Position numbers and translations under genes: made by a program
Shown: positions 21,092-29,410 of the stretch, one piece after another
How positions within the stretch are numbered: the stretch's first letter is position 1
Layout: each line of letters starts with the position of its first letter
Notes under the pieces: generated by a model
What the model saw: only the letters and a program-made list of their open reading frames with translations
Database searches by the model: none
Told to the model about the DNA's origin: nothing
Source of the DNA: Pseudomonas sp. SLFW
GTDB lineage: Bacteria > Pseudomonadota > Gammaproteobacteria > Pseudomonadales > Pseudomonadaceae
Assembly: GCF_009905615.1 (NCBI RefSeq)
Contig: NZ_JAAAKW010000004.1
Coordinates: forward strand, 405,443 to 469,442
Length of the DNA: 64,000 nucleotides
Direction: 5' to 3'

Positions 21092-22453
21092 TCAGATGGG
21101 CAACTCAACTAAAAACCGCGTCACGCCTTCCCGCGATTCACAGCGGATCGTCCCGCCATGGGCCTTGATGATCGACTGGGTTATCGCCAGCCCCAGGCCC
21201 GCATGTTCACTGCTGCCCTCATGACGTGCCGGGTCGGCTCGATAAAACCGGTCAAAGAGCCGTGGCAGCACCTCGGCCGGAATGGTCGGGCCCGTGTTTT
21301 CAATGCCAATTCGCACGCGCTGGACGGACGATTCCAGTTTCACTGACACCCGACCCTGAACAGGGGTGAAGCGCAGTGCATTGTCCAGCAGGTTGGACAG
21401 GGCGCGGCGCAGCATGTGGCGATCGCCTTCCACAACAGCCTCGCCCTCACGGCTCAGCGCCACGTGCGCGTCCTCGGCGACGGGCAGGAAAAACTCCAGC
21501 AAGGCATCGACGTCTTCACCCAGCGCCAGACGCTCTCGGTTGGGGTTCAATAACCCATGCTCGGCCTTGGCGAGAAACAGCATGTCGTTGACCATCTGCG
21601 CCATCCCTTGCAGCTCCTCCAGATTGCCCAGCAACGCTTCGCGGTACTCCGCCACATCGCGGGGGCGGGTGAGGGTGACCTGGGTGTGGGTCAGCAGATT
21701 CGACAGAGGCGTGCGCAGTTCATGGGCGATGTCGGCGGAAAACGCAGACAGGCGCTGAAACGCATCATCGAGACGACCCAACATGGCGTTGAAAGCCTGA
21801 CTCAGCTCGGCCAGCTCGCTGGGCATCTCGGCGTGCGGCAGGCGTGTCGTCAGCGAGCTGGCGGAAACGCTGGCCGCGACCTCACTCATTCGACGCAAGG
21901 GCCGCAAACCGCTGCGTGCCGCCCAGGCGCCCAGCACGGCAGTGGCCAGTGCTGACAGGCCGACGGTCAGCCAGATCAGGTGTTGCATGCGTTCCAGAAA
22001 GTGCTGGTGATGGGTGATGTCCAGCAGCAGGGTCAGTTGCGGCGTGCCTGGCTGATCGGGTTGCAGGGGCACGGTGTAAGCGCGGTAAGCCGTGCCGTTG
22101 TCGGTCAGGGTGTGCAGACCTTCATGGGCTGCAGGTGTCGGGATTGAAGGGGAAAGGCTGTCGAACCACAGCGCGCCATCAGGGCCGCGAACCTGCAAGG
22201 CCAGGTCCGGCGAGTGGGCCAGCTCCCTCATCAACGTCGGACGGCGCTGGTTCAGTTGCTCCGCGCTGGTTACATCCTTCAGGGCATCGCGCACGGTTGG
22301 CAGTTTGCTGTCCAGCAGTTGCTGATCCAGCTCCATGAAATGGCTTTCACTGGCTTGGTTGAACAGGACGCCCGCCGTCAACGACACCGCCGCCGTGCAG
22401 GCGGCGAACAGCAGGGCCAGTCGGCTGCCCAGAGCAATCCGCCCGAACATCAC
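21092..22453 (-). CDS. copS: Heavy-metal sensor histidine kinase (CopS/CusS type)
   Basis: This 453-residue inner-membrane kinase has a first membrane helix at residues 10-30 ([20 protein letters not shown]), a periplasmic sensor region and a second helix near 165-185 ([20 protein letters not shown]). A HAMP segment follows ([18 protein letters not shown]), then the H-box [19 protein letters not shown] with the phospho-acceptor His near 243. The ATPase part has [14 protein letters not shown] and [16 protein letters not shown]. It overlaps the copR stop by four bases, so the two are translationally coupled. With copR and the divergent cupredoxin this is a copper-responsive system; the metal is inferred from neighbours and family. 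Confidence 0.92.
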   Translation of the reverse strand: MMFGRIALGSRLALLFAACTAAVSLTAGVLFNQASESHFMELDQQLLDSKLPTVRDALKDVTSAEQLNQRRPTLMRELAHSPDLALQVRGPDGALWFDSLSPSIPTPAAHEGLHTLTDNGTAYRAYTVPLQPDQPGTPQLTLLLDITHHQHFLERMQHLIWLTVGLSALATAVLGAWAARSGLRPLRRMSEVAASVSASSLTTRLPHAEMPSELAELSQAFNAMLGRLDDAFQRLSAFSADIAHELRTPLSNLLTHTQVTLTRPRDVAEYREALLGNLEELQGMAQMVNDMLFLAKAEHGLLNPNRERLALGEDVDALLEFFLPVAEDAHVALSREGEAVVEGDRHMLRRALSNLLDNALRFTPVQGRVSVKLESSVQRVRIGIENTGPTIPAEVLPRLFDRFYRADPARHEGSSEHAGLGLAITQSIIKAHGGTIRCESREGVTRFLVELPI

Positions 22454-23130
22454 AGGCTGCGCTCTTCGAGGACGTAACCCATGCCGCGCACGGTGTGGAT
22501 GAGCTTGTTCGGGTAATCGTCATCGACTTTGAGGCGCAGGCGGCGGACGGCGACCTCGATCACGTTGGTGTCGCTGTCGAAGTTCATGTCCCAGACCTGG
22601 GAGGCGATCAGCGATTTGGGCAGCACCTCGCCCTGGCGTCGCAGCATCAGCTCTAGCAGGGCGAACTCCTTGGCAGTCAGGTCGATGCGTTGGCCATTGC
22701 GCTCGACGCGACGGCGTAAGAGGTCCAGTCGCAGGTCGGCCAGCTGCAGGTGGGTTTCCGGGCTGGCGCTGCCGCCCCGACGCAACAGGCTGCGCACTCG
22801 GGCCAGCAGTTCGGAGAAGGCGAAAGGCTTGACCAGATAATCATCCGCGCCCAATTCCAGGCCGCGCACCCGGTCCTCGACGGCGTCGCGGGCGGTCAGG
22901 AACAGTACCGGCGTGTCGAGGCCCGCGCGGCGCACGGCCTGCAGGATTTGCCAGCCATCCCGCCCCGGCAGCATGACGTCCAGAATCAGCAGCGCGTAGT
23001 CCCCGGTCAACGCCAGATGCTGACCGCTGGTGCCGTCGGCGACCAGTTCCGTGGTGAACCCGGCTTCGGACAGGCCTTGGCGCAGGTAGTGGCCGGTTTT
23101 CGCTTGATCTTCGATGATCAGTAATTTCAT
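22450..23130 (-). CDS. copR: Copper response regulator (OmpR family, CopR type)
   Basis: The 226-residue regulator starts at ATG 23130 ([20 protein letters not shown]); a 10-residue longer in-frame start exists but is not typical. The receiver phospho-acceptor is Asp51 in [13 protein letters not shown], with the conserved Lys in [17 protein letters not shown]. The C-terminal winged helix contains [20 protein letters not shown] and ending motif [16 protein letters not shown]. It probably binds the palindrome at 23204-23217, 70 bases upstream of its own start, and so controls both itself and the divergent cupredoxin. Confidence 0.93.
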   Translation of the reverse strand: MKLLIIEDQAKTGHYLRQGLSEAGFTTELVADGTSGQHLALTGDYALLILDVMLPGRDGWQILQAVRRAGLDTPVLFLTARDAVEDRVRGLELGADDYLVKPFAFSELLARVRSLLRRGGSASPETHLQLADLRLDLLRRRVERNGQRIDLTAKEFALLELMLRRQGEVLPKSLIASQVWDMNFDSDTNVIEVAVRRLRLKVDDDYPNKLIHTVRGMGYVLEERSL

Positions 23131-23203
23131 GGGTGATCGGTCGCTTCCAGTGACGCTCATTCGTCGCGCTTTATAACGTGAGCGGGGCGAGCAGGGGCCA
23201 AGC

Positions 23204-23217
23204 TTACAAAGTTGTAA
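23204..23217. promoter_or_regulatory. Likely CopR operator (cop box)
   Basis: The perfect palindrome TTACAA-AG-TTGTAA is followed by TCTTG and lies in the divergent gap between copR and the cupredoxin gene. It resembles cop boxes of Pseudomonas copper operons. The assignment is by position and shape. Confidence 0.7.
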
Positions 23218-23290
23218 TCTTGCGGTCAGCTGATTGCCAGTGGCAGGAGCCTACCTTAAGGTCATCGATTGTCGTTGACTGGAGATTCCC

Positions 23291-23797
23291 ATGTTCGCTC
23301 GTTTTGTCGCTGCCGCCGTATTGCTGGGTGTGAGCCTTTCGTCTCAGGCTTCCCCTAGCGAGCATTTTGATTTTGGTCACCCGGCCAAGGCCGATCAGGC
23401 AACCCGCACTGTCGAGCTGACGCTGGGCGACATGTATTTCGAACCCAAGGCCCTCGACGTCAAAGAGGGCGAGACCGTGCACTTCGTGCTGGTGAACAAG
23501 GGCCAACTGCTGCACGAGTTCAATCTGGGAGACGCCGCCATGCACGCGGCCCATCAGCAGGAAATGCTCAAGATGGTCGCCAGCGGCATGTTGACGTCGA
23601 CCGGCATGAAGCATGACATGGCCGGGATGGATCACAGTGCGATGAAGCACGACGACGCCAACAGCGTGCTGGTGGAGCCGGGCAAGACCGCCGAGTTGAC
23701 GTGGACGTTCGCCAAGGCCACCAACCTGGAATTCGCCTGCAATCTGCCGGGTCACTATCAGGCGGGCATGGTCGGCAAGGTATCGATCGCCGAGTAA
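23291..23797 (+). CDS. Periplasmic cupredoxin, copper-binding
   Basis: This 168-residue protein has a signal peptide ending near SQA-SPSE. The blue-copper fold shows ligands His75 (LLHEFNLG), then Cys150, His155 and Met160 in FACNLPGHYQAGM, the type-1 copper set. Between strands, residues 100-120 form a Met/His-rich loop (GMKHDMAGMDHSAMKH) able to bind additional Cu(I)/Cu(II). The gene is divergent from copRS across the cop box, so it is probably copper-induced and serves as periplasmic copper carrier or scavenger. In P. aeruginosa a similar gene lies in the same place beside queF. Confidence 0.9.
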   Translation: MFARFVAAAVLLGVSLSSQASPSEHFDFGHPAKADQATRTVELTLGDMYFEPKALDVKEGETVHFVLVNKGQLLHEFNLGDAAMHAAHQQEMLKMVASGMLTSTGMKHDMAGMDHSAMKHDDANSVLVEPGKTAELTWTFAKATNLEFACNLPGHYQAGMVGKVSIAE

Positions 23798-23882
23798 TCG
23801 CTGAAAAAGCGGGACAAAACCTATAAACTCGACGGTCAGGATTTCACTTCCGCCTTCTTTTTATACGTTTTCAGGTCCCGCC

Positions 23883-24713
23883 ATGCATCCCGCAGCCGAA
23901 CACTCGCCCCTGGGCAAGTCCAGTGAATACATCGCCACCTACACGCCGTCCCTGCTGTTTCCCATTCCGCGCACCGCCAAGTGGGCCGAGCTGGGGCTGA
24001 CCGCCGAGACGCTGCCGTATCAGGGTGTCGATTTCTGGAATTGCTACGAACTGTCGTGGCTGCTGCCGTCGGGCAAACCGGTGGTGGCGATTGGCGAGTT
24101 CAGCATTCCCGCCGATTCGGCGAACATCATCGAATCCAAATCCTTCAAGCTGTACCTTAACTCGCTGAACCAGACGCCGTTCGCGTCTCAGGCCGAGCTG
24201 GTCAGTGTGCTGGAGAAAGACCTGTCGGCCGCCGCTGGCAAGCCGGTGGGCGTGCGCATCCGTTCCCTGAAGGACATCGAAGCCGAGGGCATCGTGGCGG
24301 TGCCGGGCGTCTGCGTCGACGATCTGGACGTGAGCATCAACAGTTACGACCGCCCGCAGCCTGAATTGCTGCGTTGCGACGAGTCGCGGTTGGTCGAAGA
24401 ATCGCTGCACAGCCACCTGCTGAAATCCAACTGCCCGGTCACCAGCCAGCCGGACTGGGGCAGCGTTGCCGTGGCCTATCGCGGTGCAGCGCTGGATCAC
24501 GCCAGCTTCCTGGCCTACATCGTCAGCTTCCGCCAGCACTCGGACTTCCACGAGCAGTGCGTCGAACGCATCTTCATGGACCTGCAACGACTGCTAAAAC
24601 CGGAAAAGCTGACGGTCTCCGCGCGTTACGTGCGTCGTGGCGGGCTGGACATCAACCCGTACCGCAGCACTGAGACGCTGACGCTGGAGAACGGGCGGTT
24701 GGCGCGGCAATAG
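23883..24713 (+). CDS. queF: NADPH-dependent 7-cyano-7-deazaguanine reductase QueF
   Basis: The 276-residue enzyme reduces preQ0 to preQ1 in queuosine biosynthesis, in the cytoplasm. It is the long, two-domain bacterial type. The QueF motif is [14 protein letters not shown] and the catalytic Cys (near residue 184) lies in [15 protein letters not shown]. The tail [13 protein letters not shown] and [15 protein letters not shown] is diagnostic. It follows the cupredoxin gene by 85 bases with no clear terminator between. Confidence 0.97.
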   Translation: MHPAAEHSPLGKSSEYIATYTPSLLFPIPRTAKWAELGLTAETLPYQGVDFWNCYELSWLLPSGKPVVAIGEFSIPADSANIIESKSFKLYLNSLNQTPFASQAELVSVLEKDLSAAAGKPVGVRIRSLKDIEAEGIVAVPGVCVDDLDVSINSYDRPQPELLRCDESRLVEESLHSHLLKSNCPVTSQPDWGSVAVAYRGAALDHASFLAYIVSFRQHSDFHEQCVERIFMDLQRLLKPEKLTVSARYVRRGGLDINPYRSTETLTLENGRLARQ

Positions 24714-24739
24714 CCCGATGATGGGGCGCTGACCAATGT

Positions 24740-24831
24740 CCCTGTGGGAGCGAATTCATTCGCGAAAAGGGGTTCAGGCGATGAAGATGTATCAGCCGTA
24801 GCGCCCCTTCGCCAATGAATTCACTTACAGG
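24740..24831. repeat. REPIN-type repeat pair 3 (decaying right arm)
   Basis: The left arm CCTGTGGGAGCGAATTCATT plus CGCGAAAAGG is intact. The right arm TTCGCCAATGAATTCACTTA plus CAGG has several substitutions without partners. It lies between convergent queF and the DUF4404 gene. Confidence 0.8.
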
Positions 24832-24855
24832 TGTTCGTGCATCAGTCGATTCGAC

Positions 24856-25119
24856 TTAAATCCCGATATTCCCCAACGTCAGCACAATGTTGCGCAACGT
24901 GCCGGCGATGGTGGGGTGTTCGACTTCGAAGCGTTCGACTGCCAGGTTCACACCATCGGCCAGATTGTTGTCGGGGGTGGCGTTTTCGACGGCGATCTCG
25001 GCCTCGATCTGCGCCATCAGTGCATGCAGGTCTTCGCGTTCTTCTTGGGTCAGCGGCGGGTTCTGTTCCAGTTGCTCGCGCAAGGTATCGAGTTGTTCTT
25101 GCAGTTCGCGGGCGGGCAT
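24856..25119 (-). CDS. DUF4404 family protein
   Basis: This 87-residue, acidic, mostly helical cytoplasmic protein has an N-terminal leucine-rich coiled coil (LQEQLDTLREQLEQNPPL; LHALMAQIEAEIA) and a C-terminal stretch RFEVEHPTIAGTLRNIVLTL that identifies DUF4404. GGGAGC stands just upstream of the ATG. It commonly lies next to queF in pseudomonads. Function unknown. Confidence 0.85.
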   Translation of the reverse strand: MPARELQEQLDTLREQLEQNPPLTQEEREDLHALMAQIEAEIAVENATPDNNLADGVNLAVERFEVEHPTIAGTLRNIVLTLGNIGI

Positions 25120-25227
25120 AGGGTGCTCCCTTTGTGAATAGTCTCTGCATGGACCTCAGCGCCTCGGCAAAGGTCCTTTGTCGCTAAGACTAATCCACAC
25201 TGGGCCTTTCTGCATGACCCTGATCAA

Positions 25228-25863
25228 TCAGGGCTTTTCGGCCTTCATGCGGCGCAGCGTGATGTCCGCCAGGCAAGATTCCAGATCGGCCAGATGATCG
25301 ATCACCGAGTGCGCGCCCGTCGCGTACAGCTCCAGGGTGGCGCGGCCTCGCAGGCGCTCACGCTCCAGGTCGCTCAAGGCGTCCCAGTGCGCCGGTGACA
25401 GCCCGCACAACGGTCCACAGGACGCGAGGCCCACGGTCCATAAGCCCGCGTTGAGCCCGGCCGTGAGCAGGCGGGGGTCGCCGCTGACCAGCACGCAGCC
25501 GTCGAGTTGGGCGACATTCAGGCTCATCAGGGCCTGCCAGCAGGCGTCCGGCGCAGGCCAGTGGTTGTTCGGGCTTGGGGTGGGGTGCACCAGACCGGCG
25601 AGTGGAGACGCCAACTGCTCGGTGATCGCGGCGGGGTATTCATCGATCCACGCGCACGGGATGGCTTGCTGCTTGAGGTTTCGCAAAGCCACCATCGCGC
25701 CGGGCGTGGGGTGGGAGAAGGGCGTGGCGTCGTGTGAGTCGAACGACTGGCCATCGCGGCTGCGCAGGGTCCGCACCTGAGCGCCAAAATCGACCAGGCA
25801 GCCGCTCAGACCAAAGAGCACGGCGGTGAACGAAGGGGCGGGGACGGCGACCGGGGCAAGCAT
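25228..25863 (-). CDS. HAD-fold phosphonoacetaldehyde-hydrolase-related protein, catalytic Asp missing
   Basis: This 211-residue protein starts at ATG 25863 with AGAGGG upstream. It aligns by eye with PhnX-type HAD hydrolases (start FTAVLFGLSGCLVDFG; later VLVSGDPRLLTAGLNAGLWTVGLA). HAD motif I should read DxxGT with a nucleophilic Asp; here it is F-G-L-S-G-C, with Gly18 in the Asp position. The Lys-bearing cap of true phosphonatases also appears to be absent. I infer a non-catalytic or repurposed HAD protein. In other pseudomonads such PhnX-related genes occur in the same neighbourhood. Function unknown. Confidence 0.78.
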   Translation of the reverse strand: MLAPVAVPAPSFTAVLFGLSGCLVDFGAQVRTLRSRDGQSFDSHDATPFSHPTPGAMVALRNLKQQAIPCAWIDEYPAAITEQLASPLAGLVHPTPSPNNHWPAPDACWQALMSLNVAQLDGCVLVSGDPRLLTAGLNAGLWTVGLASCGPLCGLSPAHWDALSDLERERLRGRATLELYATGAHSVIDHLADLESCLADITLRRMKAEKP

Positions 25864-26067
25864 GAAATTCCCTCTCAAATGCCCAAGACGCTAAGGGAGT
25901 TTCATGACAGTGCGATGACCAACGGGTGACATTGTGAGCGGATGTTTAAAGAACAGCACATTCCGTCAGTGTTCGGCGACGTAAATAGTCACAGAACGCT
26001 TTATACTCTCGCCTTTGATTGGGGGGCGTAGCGCCCGCTTCATCACTTTTGACTGGGAGTCTTTGCT

Positions 26068-26769
26068 ATGCCCGTGACCGGTGCAGGCTTTATCAATCGT
26101 CTGGCTCGAACGTGTTTCTGGGCCAGTCTGGCCCTGGTGCCGATGGCCGCTCAGGCCGCTGAAGATGATCCGTGGGAAGGCGTCAACCGTGCGATCTTCC
26201 GTTTCAACGACACTGTCGACACTTACGCGCTGAAGCCCATCGCCCAAGGCTATGACTTCATCACACCGCAGTTTCTCGAAGACGGCATCCATAACATGTT
26301 CAAGAACGTCGGCGAGGTCACCAACTTCGCCAACGATGTGCTGCAGGCCAAACCGCACGCGGCAGGCGTGGATACAGCGCGCTTGATCATCAACACCACC
26401 TTCGGTCTGCTGGGCTTCTTCGACGTTGGCACCAAGATGGGCCTGCAACGCAACGATGAAGACTTCGGCCAGACCCTGGGTCACTGGGGTGTGGGCAGCG
26501 GGCCTTTCGTGATGCTGCCGTTCTTCGGTCCGAGCACCGTGCGTGATGCCTTCGCCAAATACCCTGACACCTACACCATGCCGTACCGCTACATCGATCA
26601 CGTGCCGACCCGCAACACGGCGTTTGGCGTGAGCGTGGTGGACACCCGTGCGAGCCTGCTGTCGGCTGAAAAACTGGTCAACGGCGACAAATACATCTTC
26701 ATCCGTAACGCCTACTTGCAAAACCGCGAGTTCAAGGTCAAGGATGGCAAGGTCGTCGACGATTTTTAA
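26068..26769 (+). CDS. mlaA: Phospholipid-transport protein MlaA (VacJ family), without lipobox
   Basis: The 233-residue protein belongs to the Mla system, which removes misplaced phospholipids from the outer leaflet of the outer membrane. The core reads DPWEGVNRAIFRFNDTVD, LKPIAQGYDFITP and DFGQTLGHWGVGSGPF VMLPFFGPS-type sequence, all family hallmarks. The signal peptide ends AAQA-AEDD. No Cys sits at the cleavage site; the only N-terminal Cys is inside the hydrophobic core at about residue 16, so it does not look like a lipoprotein, unlike the E. coli protein. A strong terminator follows at 26795-26829. The other mla genes are not in the window. Confidence 0.94.
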   Translation: MPVTGAGFINRLARTCFWASLALVPMAAQAAEDDPWEGVNRAIFRFNDTVDTYALKPIAQGYDFITPQFLEDGIHNMFKNVGEVTNFANDVLQAKPHAAGVDTARLIINTTFGLLGFFDVGTKMGLQRNDEDFGQTLGHWGVGSGPFVMLPFFGPSTVRDAFAKYPDTYTMPYRYIDHVPTRNTAFGVSVVDTRASLLSAEKLVNGDKYIFIRNAYLQNREFKVKDGKVVDDF

Positions 26770-26794
26770 TCGCGACTGACTGTTGCGCAGATGC

Positions 26795-26829
26795 AAAAAA
26801 GGCGACTTCCGAGTCGCCTTTTTTTTTTC
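26795..26829 (+). terminator. Rho-independent terminator after mlaA
   Basis: AAGGCGACT-TCCG-AGTCGCCTT followed by ten T, 26 bases after the mlaA stop. The A run on the left could also serve the convergent PilZ gene on the minus strand. Confidence 0.95.
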
Positions 26830-26882
26830 GTATTTTTTCGTAATTCTTTTTGCCGAATCTGTGAAGTGGTTCCGTTTTGATA

Positions 26883-27182
26883 TCACTTCATGGTCAAAAT
26901 GGTCAGCCCCAATTTCTGCTCGTCACCTTCGACGTCGGCGATCCAGACCACCTCGGTGTCGGCTTCCAGGCCTTTGAGCGCGGCGTGTTCGGACTCGATT
27001 CGGACGCTGATCCGGTCACCGACCTTGAACGACCGAGGCGCCTGTATCTGCATGCCGGAGCTGGATAAATCCACGCACACGGCGGGGATGATCTGGCCTG
27101 CGTAGATCAGGCTGATGTCCGCGTCGACACGCATGCGGATGTAGTCTCGTTTCTCTGCATAGTCGCGATCAATCTGACCCAT
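26883..27182 (-). CDS. PilZ-domain protein with intact c-di-GMP motif
   Basis: This single-domain protein of 99 residues is nearly all PilZ. RxxxR occurs as RDYIR (residues 12-16) and the second motif DLSSSG at 38-43, matching D/NxSxxG, so c-di-GMP binding is expected. The beta-barrel continues with FKVGDRISVRIES and EVVWIADVEGDEQKLGLTIL. It is convergent with mlaA across a shared terminator and divergent from the RssB-like gene. The effector target is unknown. Confidence 0.9.
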   Translation of the reverse strand: MGQIDRDYAEKRDYIRMRVDADISLIYAGQIIPAVCVDLSSSGMQIQAPRSFKVGDRISVRIESEHAALKGLEADTEVVWIADVEGDEQKLGLTILTMK

Positions 27183-27388
27183 GGTGCATCCTTCATTTTT
27201 GTTGCTGATTTAGGGGTTCTTATAACTCCGGGCGATTTGAGATGTAAAGACGCCGACCGACCGCTGGAGCGAGCTTGAAACACCCGGCGGATGGGAGTAC
27301 CGTCTGCGCCTTGAAGGGCACCTCTGGCGACTGAAGCGTTTGACCAAAAGTCCGCTGCCACCGTACAGAGAGGCTAGAAGCGAATCCA

Positions 27389-27419
27389 GTAAGCGGCCTG
27401 ACAGAATCCGACCGCTTAC
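27389..27419. promoter_or_regulatory. Inverted repeat upstream of rssB-like gene
   Basis: GTAAGCGG and CCGCTTAC are separated by 15 bases and end 29 bases before the start codon. It could be an operator or a leader hairpin affecting translation, since no clear ribosome site is seen before the ATG. Confidence 0.35.
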
Positions 27420-27448
27420 GCCAACCTGATCTGGCGCCGTTTGCCCAC

Positions 27449-28630
27449 ATGCAAAAAACCAGTGCCACGCTGCTGATTATCGATGACGACGAAGTGGTGC
27501 GCGCGAGCCTCGCGGCCTACTTGGAAGACAGTGGGTTCAGCGTCTTGCAGGCCAGCAATGGCAAGCAAGGTCTGGAATCCTTCGAGAAAAACACGCCTGA
27601 TCTCGTGATCTGCGATCTGCGCATGCCTCAAGTTGGAGGCCTGGAGCTGATTCGTCAGGTCACCAGCCTGTCGCCGGACACTCCGGTGATCGTGGTCTCC
27701 GGCGCGGGTGTCATGAGCGATGCTGTCGAAGCGTTGCGTCTTGGCGCGGCCGACTACCTGATTAAACCGCTGGAAGACCTTGCAGTGCTTGAGCACTCGG
27801 TCAAGCGGGCACTGGATCGCGCGCGCCTCCTTCAGGAAAACCAGCTCTACCGTCAGAAGCTTGAGACCGCCAACCGCGAACTCGAAGCCAGCCTGCATCT
27901 GCTACAGGAAGACCAGGATGCCGGTCGCCAGGTTCAGATGAACATGCTGCCGACCAACCCGTGGGCGATTGACTCGTTCGAATTCGAACACGAAATCATC
28001 CCGTCGCTGTACCTGTCCGGTGACTTCGTCGATTATTTCCGCGTCGATGAGCGCCGCGTCGCGTTCTATCTCGCCGACGTGTCGGGCCATGGTGCGTCAT
28101 CGGCTTTCATCACCGTGTTGTTGAAGTTCATGACCACGCGTCTGTTGTTCGAGTCCAAGCGCGGCGGCACGCTGCCCGAGTTCAAGCCTTCCGAGGTGTT
28201 GGGCCACATCAACCGGGGTCTGATCAGCTGCAAGCTGGGCAAGCACGTGACGATGGTGGGCGGCGTGATCGACGAGCAAAGCGGTAAATTGACTTACAGC
28301 GTCGGCGGACATTTGCCGTTGCCGGTGCTGTATACGCCGACAGAAACCCGCTACCTTGAAGGGCGCGGCCTGCCGGTGGGGTTGTTCAACGAAGCAACGT
28401 ATTCGGACCATGTGCTGGACCTGCCGGAGTCCTTTAGTCTGACCCTGCTGTCTGATGGCATTCTGGACCTGTTGCCAGGTGATACACTCAAAGAGAAAGA
28501 GGCCAACTTGCCTGAATTGGTGAAGTCGGCGGGCGGCAGCCTGGATGGTCTGCGTCGTAAGTTTGGATTGGCCACGCTCGGGGAGATGCCGGATGATATC
28601 GCCTTGTTAGTGTTGAGCAGGAACCTTTAA
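27449..28630 (+). CDS. rssB: Response regulator with PP2C/SpoIIE phosphatase output (RssB-like)
   Basis: The protein has 393 residues. The N-terminal receiver (about 1-125) has acidic residues IDDDE and phospho-acceptor Asp56 in VICDLRMPQVGG. A coiled-coil linker follows (RLLQENQLYRQKLETANREL). The C-terminal PP2C-like domain (about 165-393) keeps the metal-binding stretches SGDFVDYFRVD, LADVSGHGASSAF and LLSDGILDLLPGD, so phosphatase activity is plausible. This is the domain order of the Pseudomonas RssB homologue, which regulates RpoS by partner switching rather than as a pure proteolysis adaptor. Its stop overlaps the STAS gene start (TAATG), so a phosphatase/antagonist pair is encoded. 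Its kinase is not in the window. Confidence 0.88.
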   Translation: MQKTSATLLIIDDDEVVRASLAAYLEDSGFSVLQASNGKQGLESFEKNTPDLVICDLRMPQVGGLELIRQVTSLSPDTPVIVVSGAGVMSDAVEALRLGAADYLIKPLEDLAVLEHSVKRALDRARLLQENQLYRQKLETANRELEASLHLLQEDQDAGRQVQMNMLPTNPWAIDSFEFEHEIIPSLYLSGDFVDYFRVDERRVAFYLADVSGHGASSAFITVLLKFMTTRLLFESKRGGTLPEFKPSEVLGHINRGLISCKLGKHVTMVGGVIDEQSGKLTYSVGGHLPLPVLYTPTETRYLEGRGLPVGLFNEATYSDHVLDLPESFSLTLLSDGILDLLPGDTLKEKEANLPELVKSAGGSLDGLRRKFGLATLGEMPDDIALLVLSRNL

Positions 28631-29112
28631 TGAGTACCGGTAGAATCCAGTTTGCCGAGCAAGATGGCACCTTCGTCCTGAAGTTCGTGGGAGAAGTGCG
28701 CCTGACCCTCTGTTCGGCGTTGGATGCGACGATTGAGCGGATCTTCACCTCGATGAATTTTTCGACCGTGGTGATTGATCTGACCGAAACGCGCAGCATT
28801 GACAGCACGACCCTCGGCCTGTTGGCCAAGCTGTCGATCCTGTCCCGTCAGAAAGCGGGCCTGTTGCCCACCGTCGTGACCACTCACGAGGACATCACGC
28901 GCCTGTTGCAGTCAATGGGCTTCGATCAGGTGTTCAACATCGTCGGTCGTCCGATTCCCCGTCCCGAAGCGCTGAGCGACTTGCCGTCGCAGGATCAGTG
29001 CGAGGACGTGGTGAAAGCCAAGGTGCTGGAAGCGCATAAGATTCTGATGGGTTTGAATGACTCTAATCGCGAAGCCTTTCGTGATCTGGTGAACGCGCTC
29101 GAGCATCAGTAG
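28630..29112 (+). CDS. rssC: STAS-domain anti-anti-sigma factor (RssC-like)
   Basis: The protein has 160 residues. The STAS domain covers about 8-105, with the phosphorylatable region RSIDSTTLGLLAKLSIL (Ser59 or Thr60), the position corresponding to the SpoIIAA serine. A C-terminal extension of about 50 residues (VVKAKVLEAHKILMGLNDSN) is helical. It overlaps the upstream phosphatase gene by one base, so the phosphatase is the obvious enzyme acting on it. Inference: unphosphorylated STAS protein sequesters an anti-sigma or RssB-type partner in the general stress response. Confidence 0.88.
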   Translation: MSTGRIQFAEQDGTFVLKFVGEVRLTLCSALDATIERIFTSMNFSTVVIDLTETRSIDSTTLGLLAKLSILSRQKAGLLPTVVTTHEDITRLLQSMGFDQVFNIVGRPIPRPEALSDLPSQDQCEDVVKAKVLEAHKILMGLNDSNREAFRDLVNALEHQ

Positions 29113-29205
29113 ACGTTTTCGAATCCCCGCTGAGGCACGAGCGGCCTCACCTCTGTCGCCGTGCTGCTACAGGGTTGCACCTACATCGACCCAAGCATCC
29201 GATCT

Positions 29206-29300
29206 CCCTGTAGGAGCGAATTCATTCGCGAAGGGCCGGTGCAGCCAACACATCCCCACCGCCTGACCCATTTTTCGCGAATGAATTCGCTCCTACAGGG
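29206..29300. repeat. REPIN-type repeat pair 4 (compensated variant)
   Basis: CCCTGTAGGAGCGAATTCAT plus TCGCGAA, and its exact complement TTCGCGAATGAATTCGCTCC plus TACAGGG. The G-to-A change in the left arm (GTAGG for GTGGG) is matched by C-to-T in the right arm, so pairing is kept. Confidence 0.88.
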
Positions 29301-29358
29301 GGGGCTGCGGTGAGCAGTCCGGCTTGCTGCTAAAAAAACCATTCCAAACCCCAGGCAC

Positions 29359-29394
29359 AAAAAAAGGCGGCACCCAATGGGCGCCGCCTTTTTT
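29359..29394 (-). terminator. Rho-independent terminator of tal
   Basis: AAAAAAAGGCGGC ... GCCGCCTTTTTT around a CACCCAATGGGCG centre, just past the tal stop. The A and T runs are on both sides, so it is usable in both directions. Confidence 0.92.
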
Positions 29395-29410
29395 ACGAGT
29401 GGCCGGTGCC

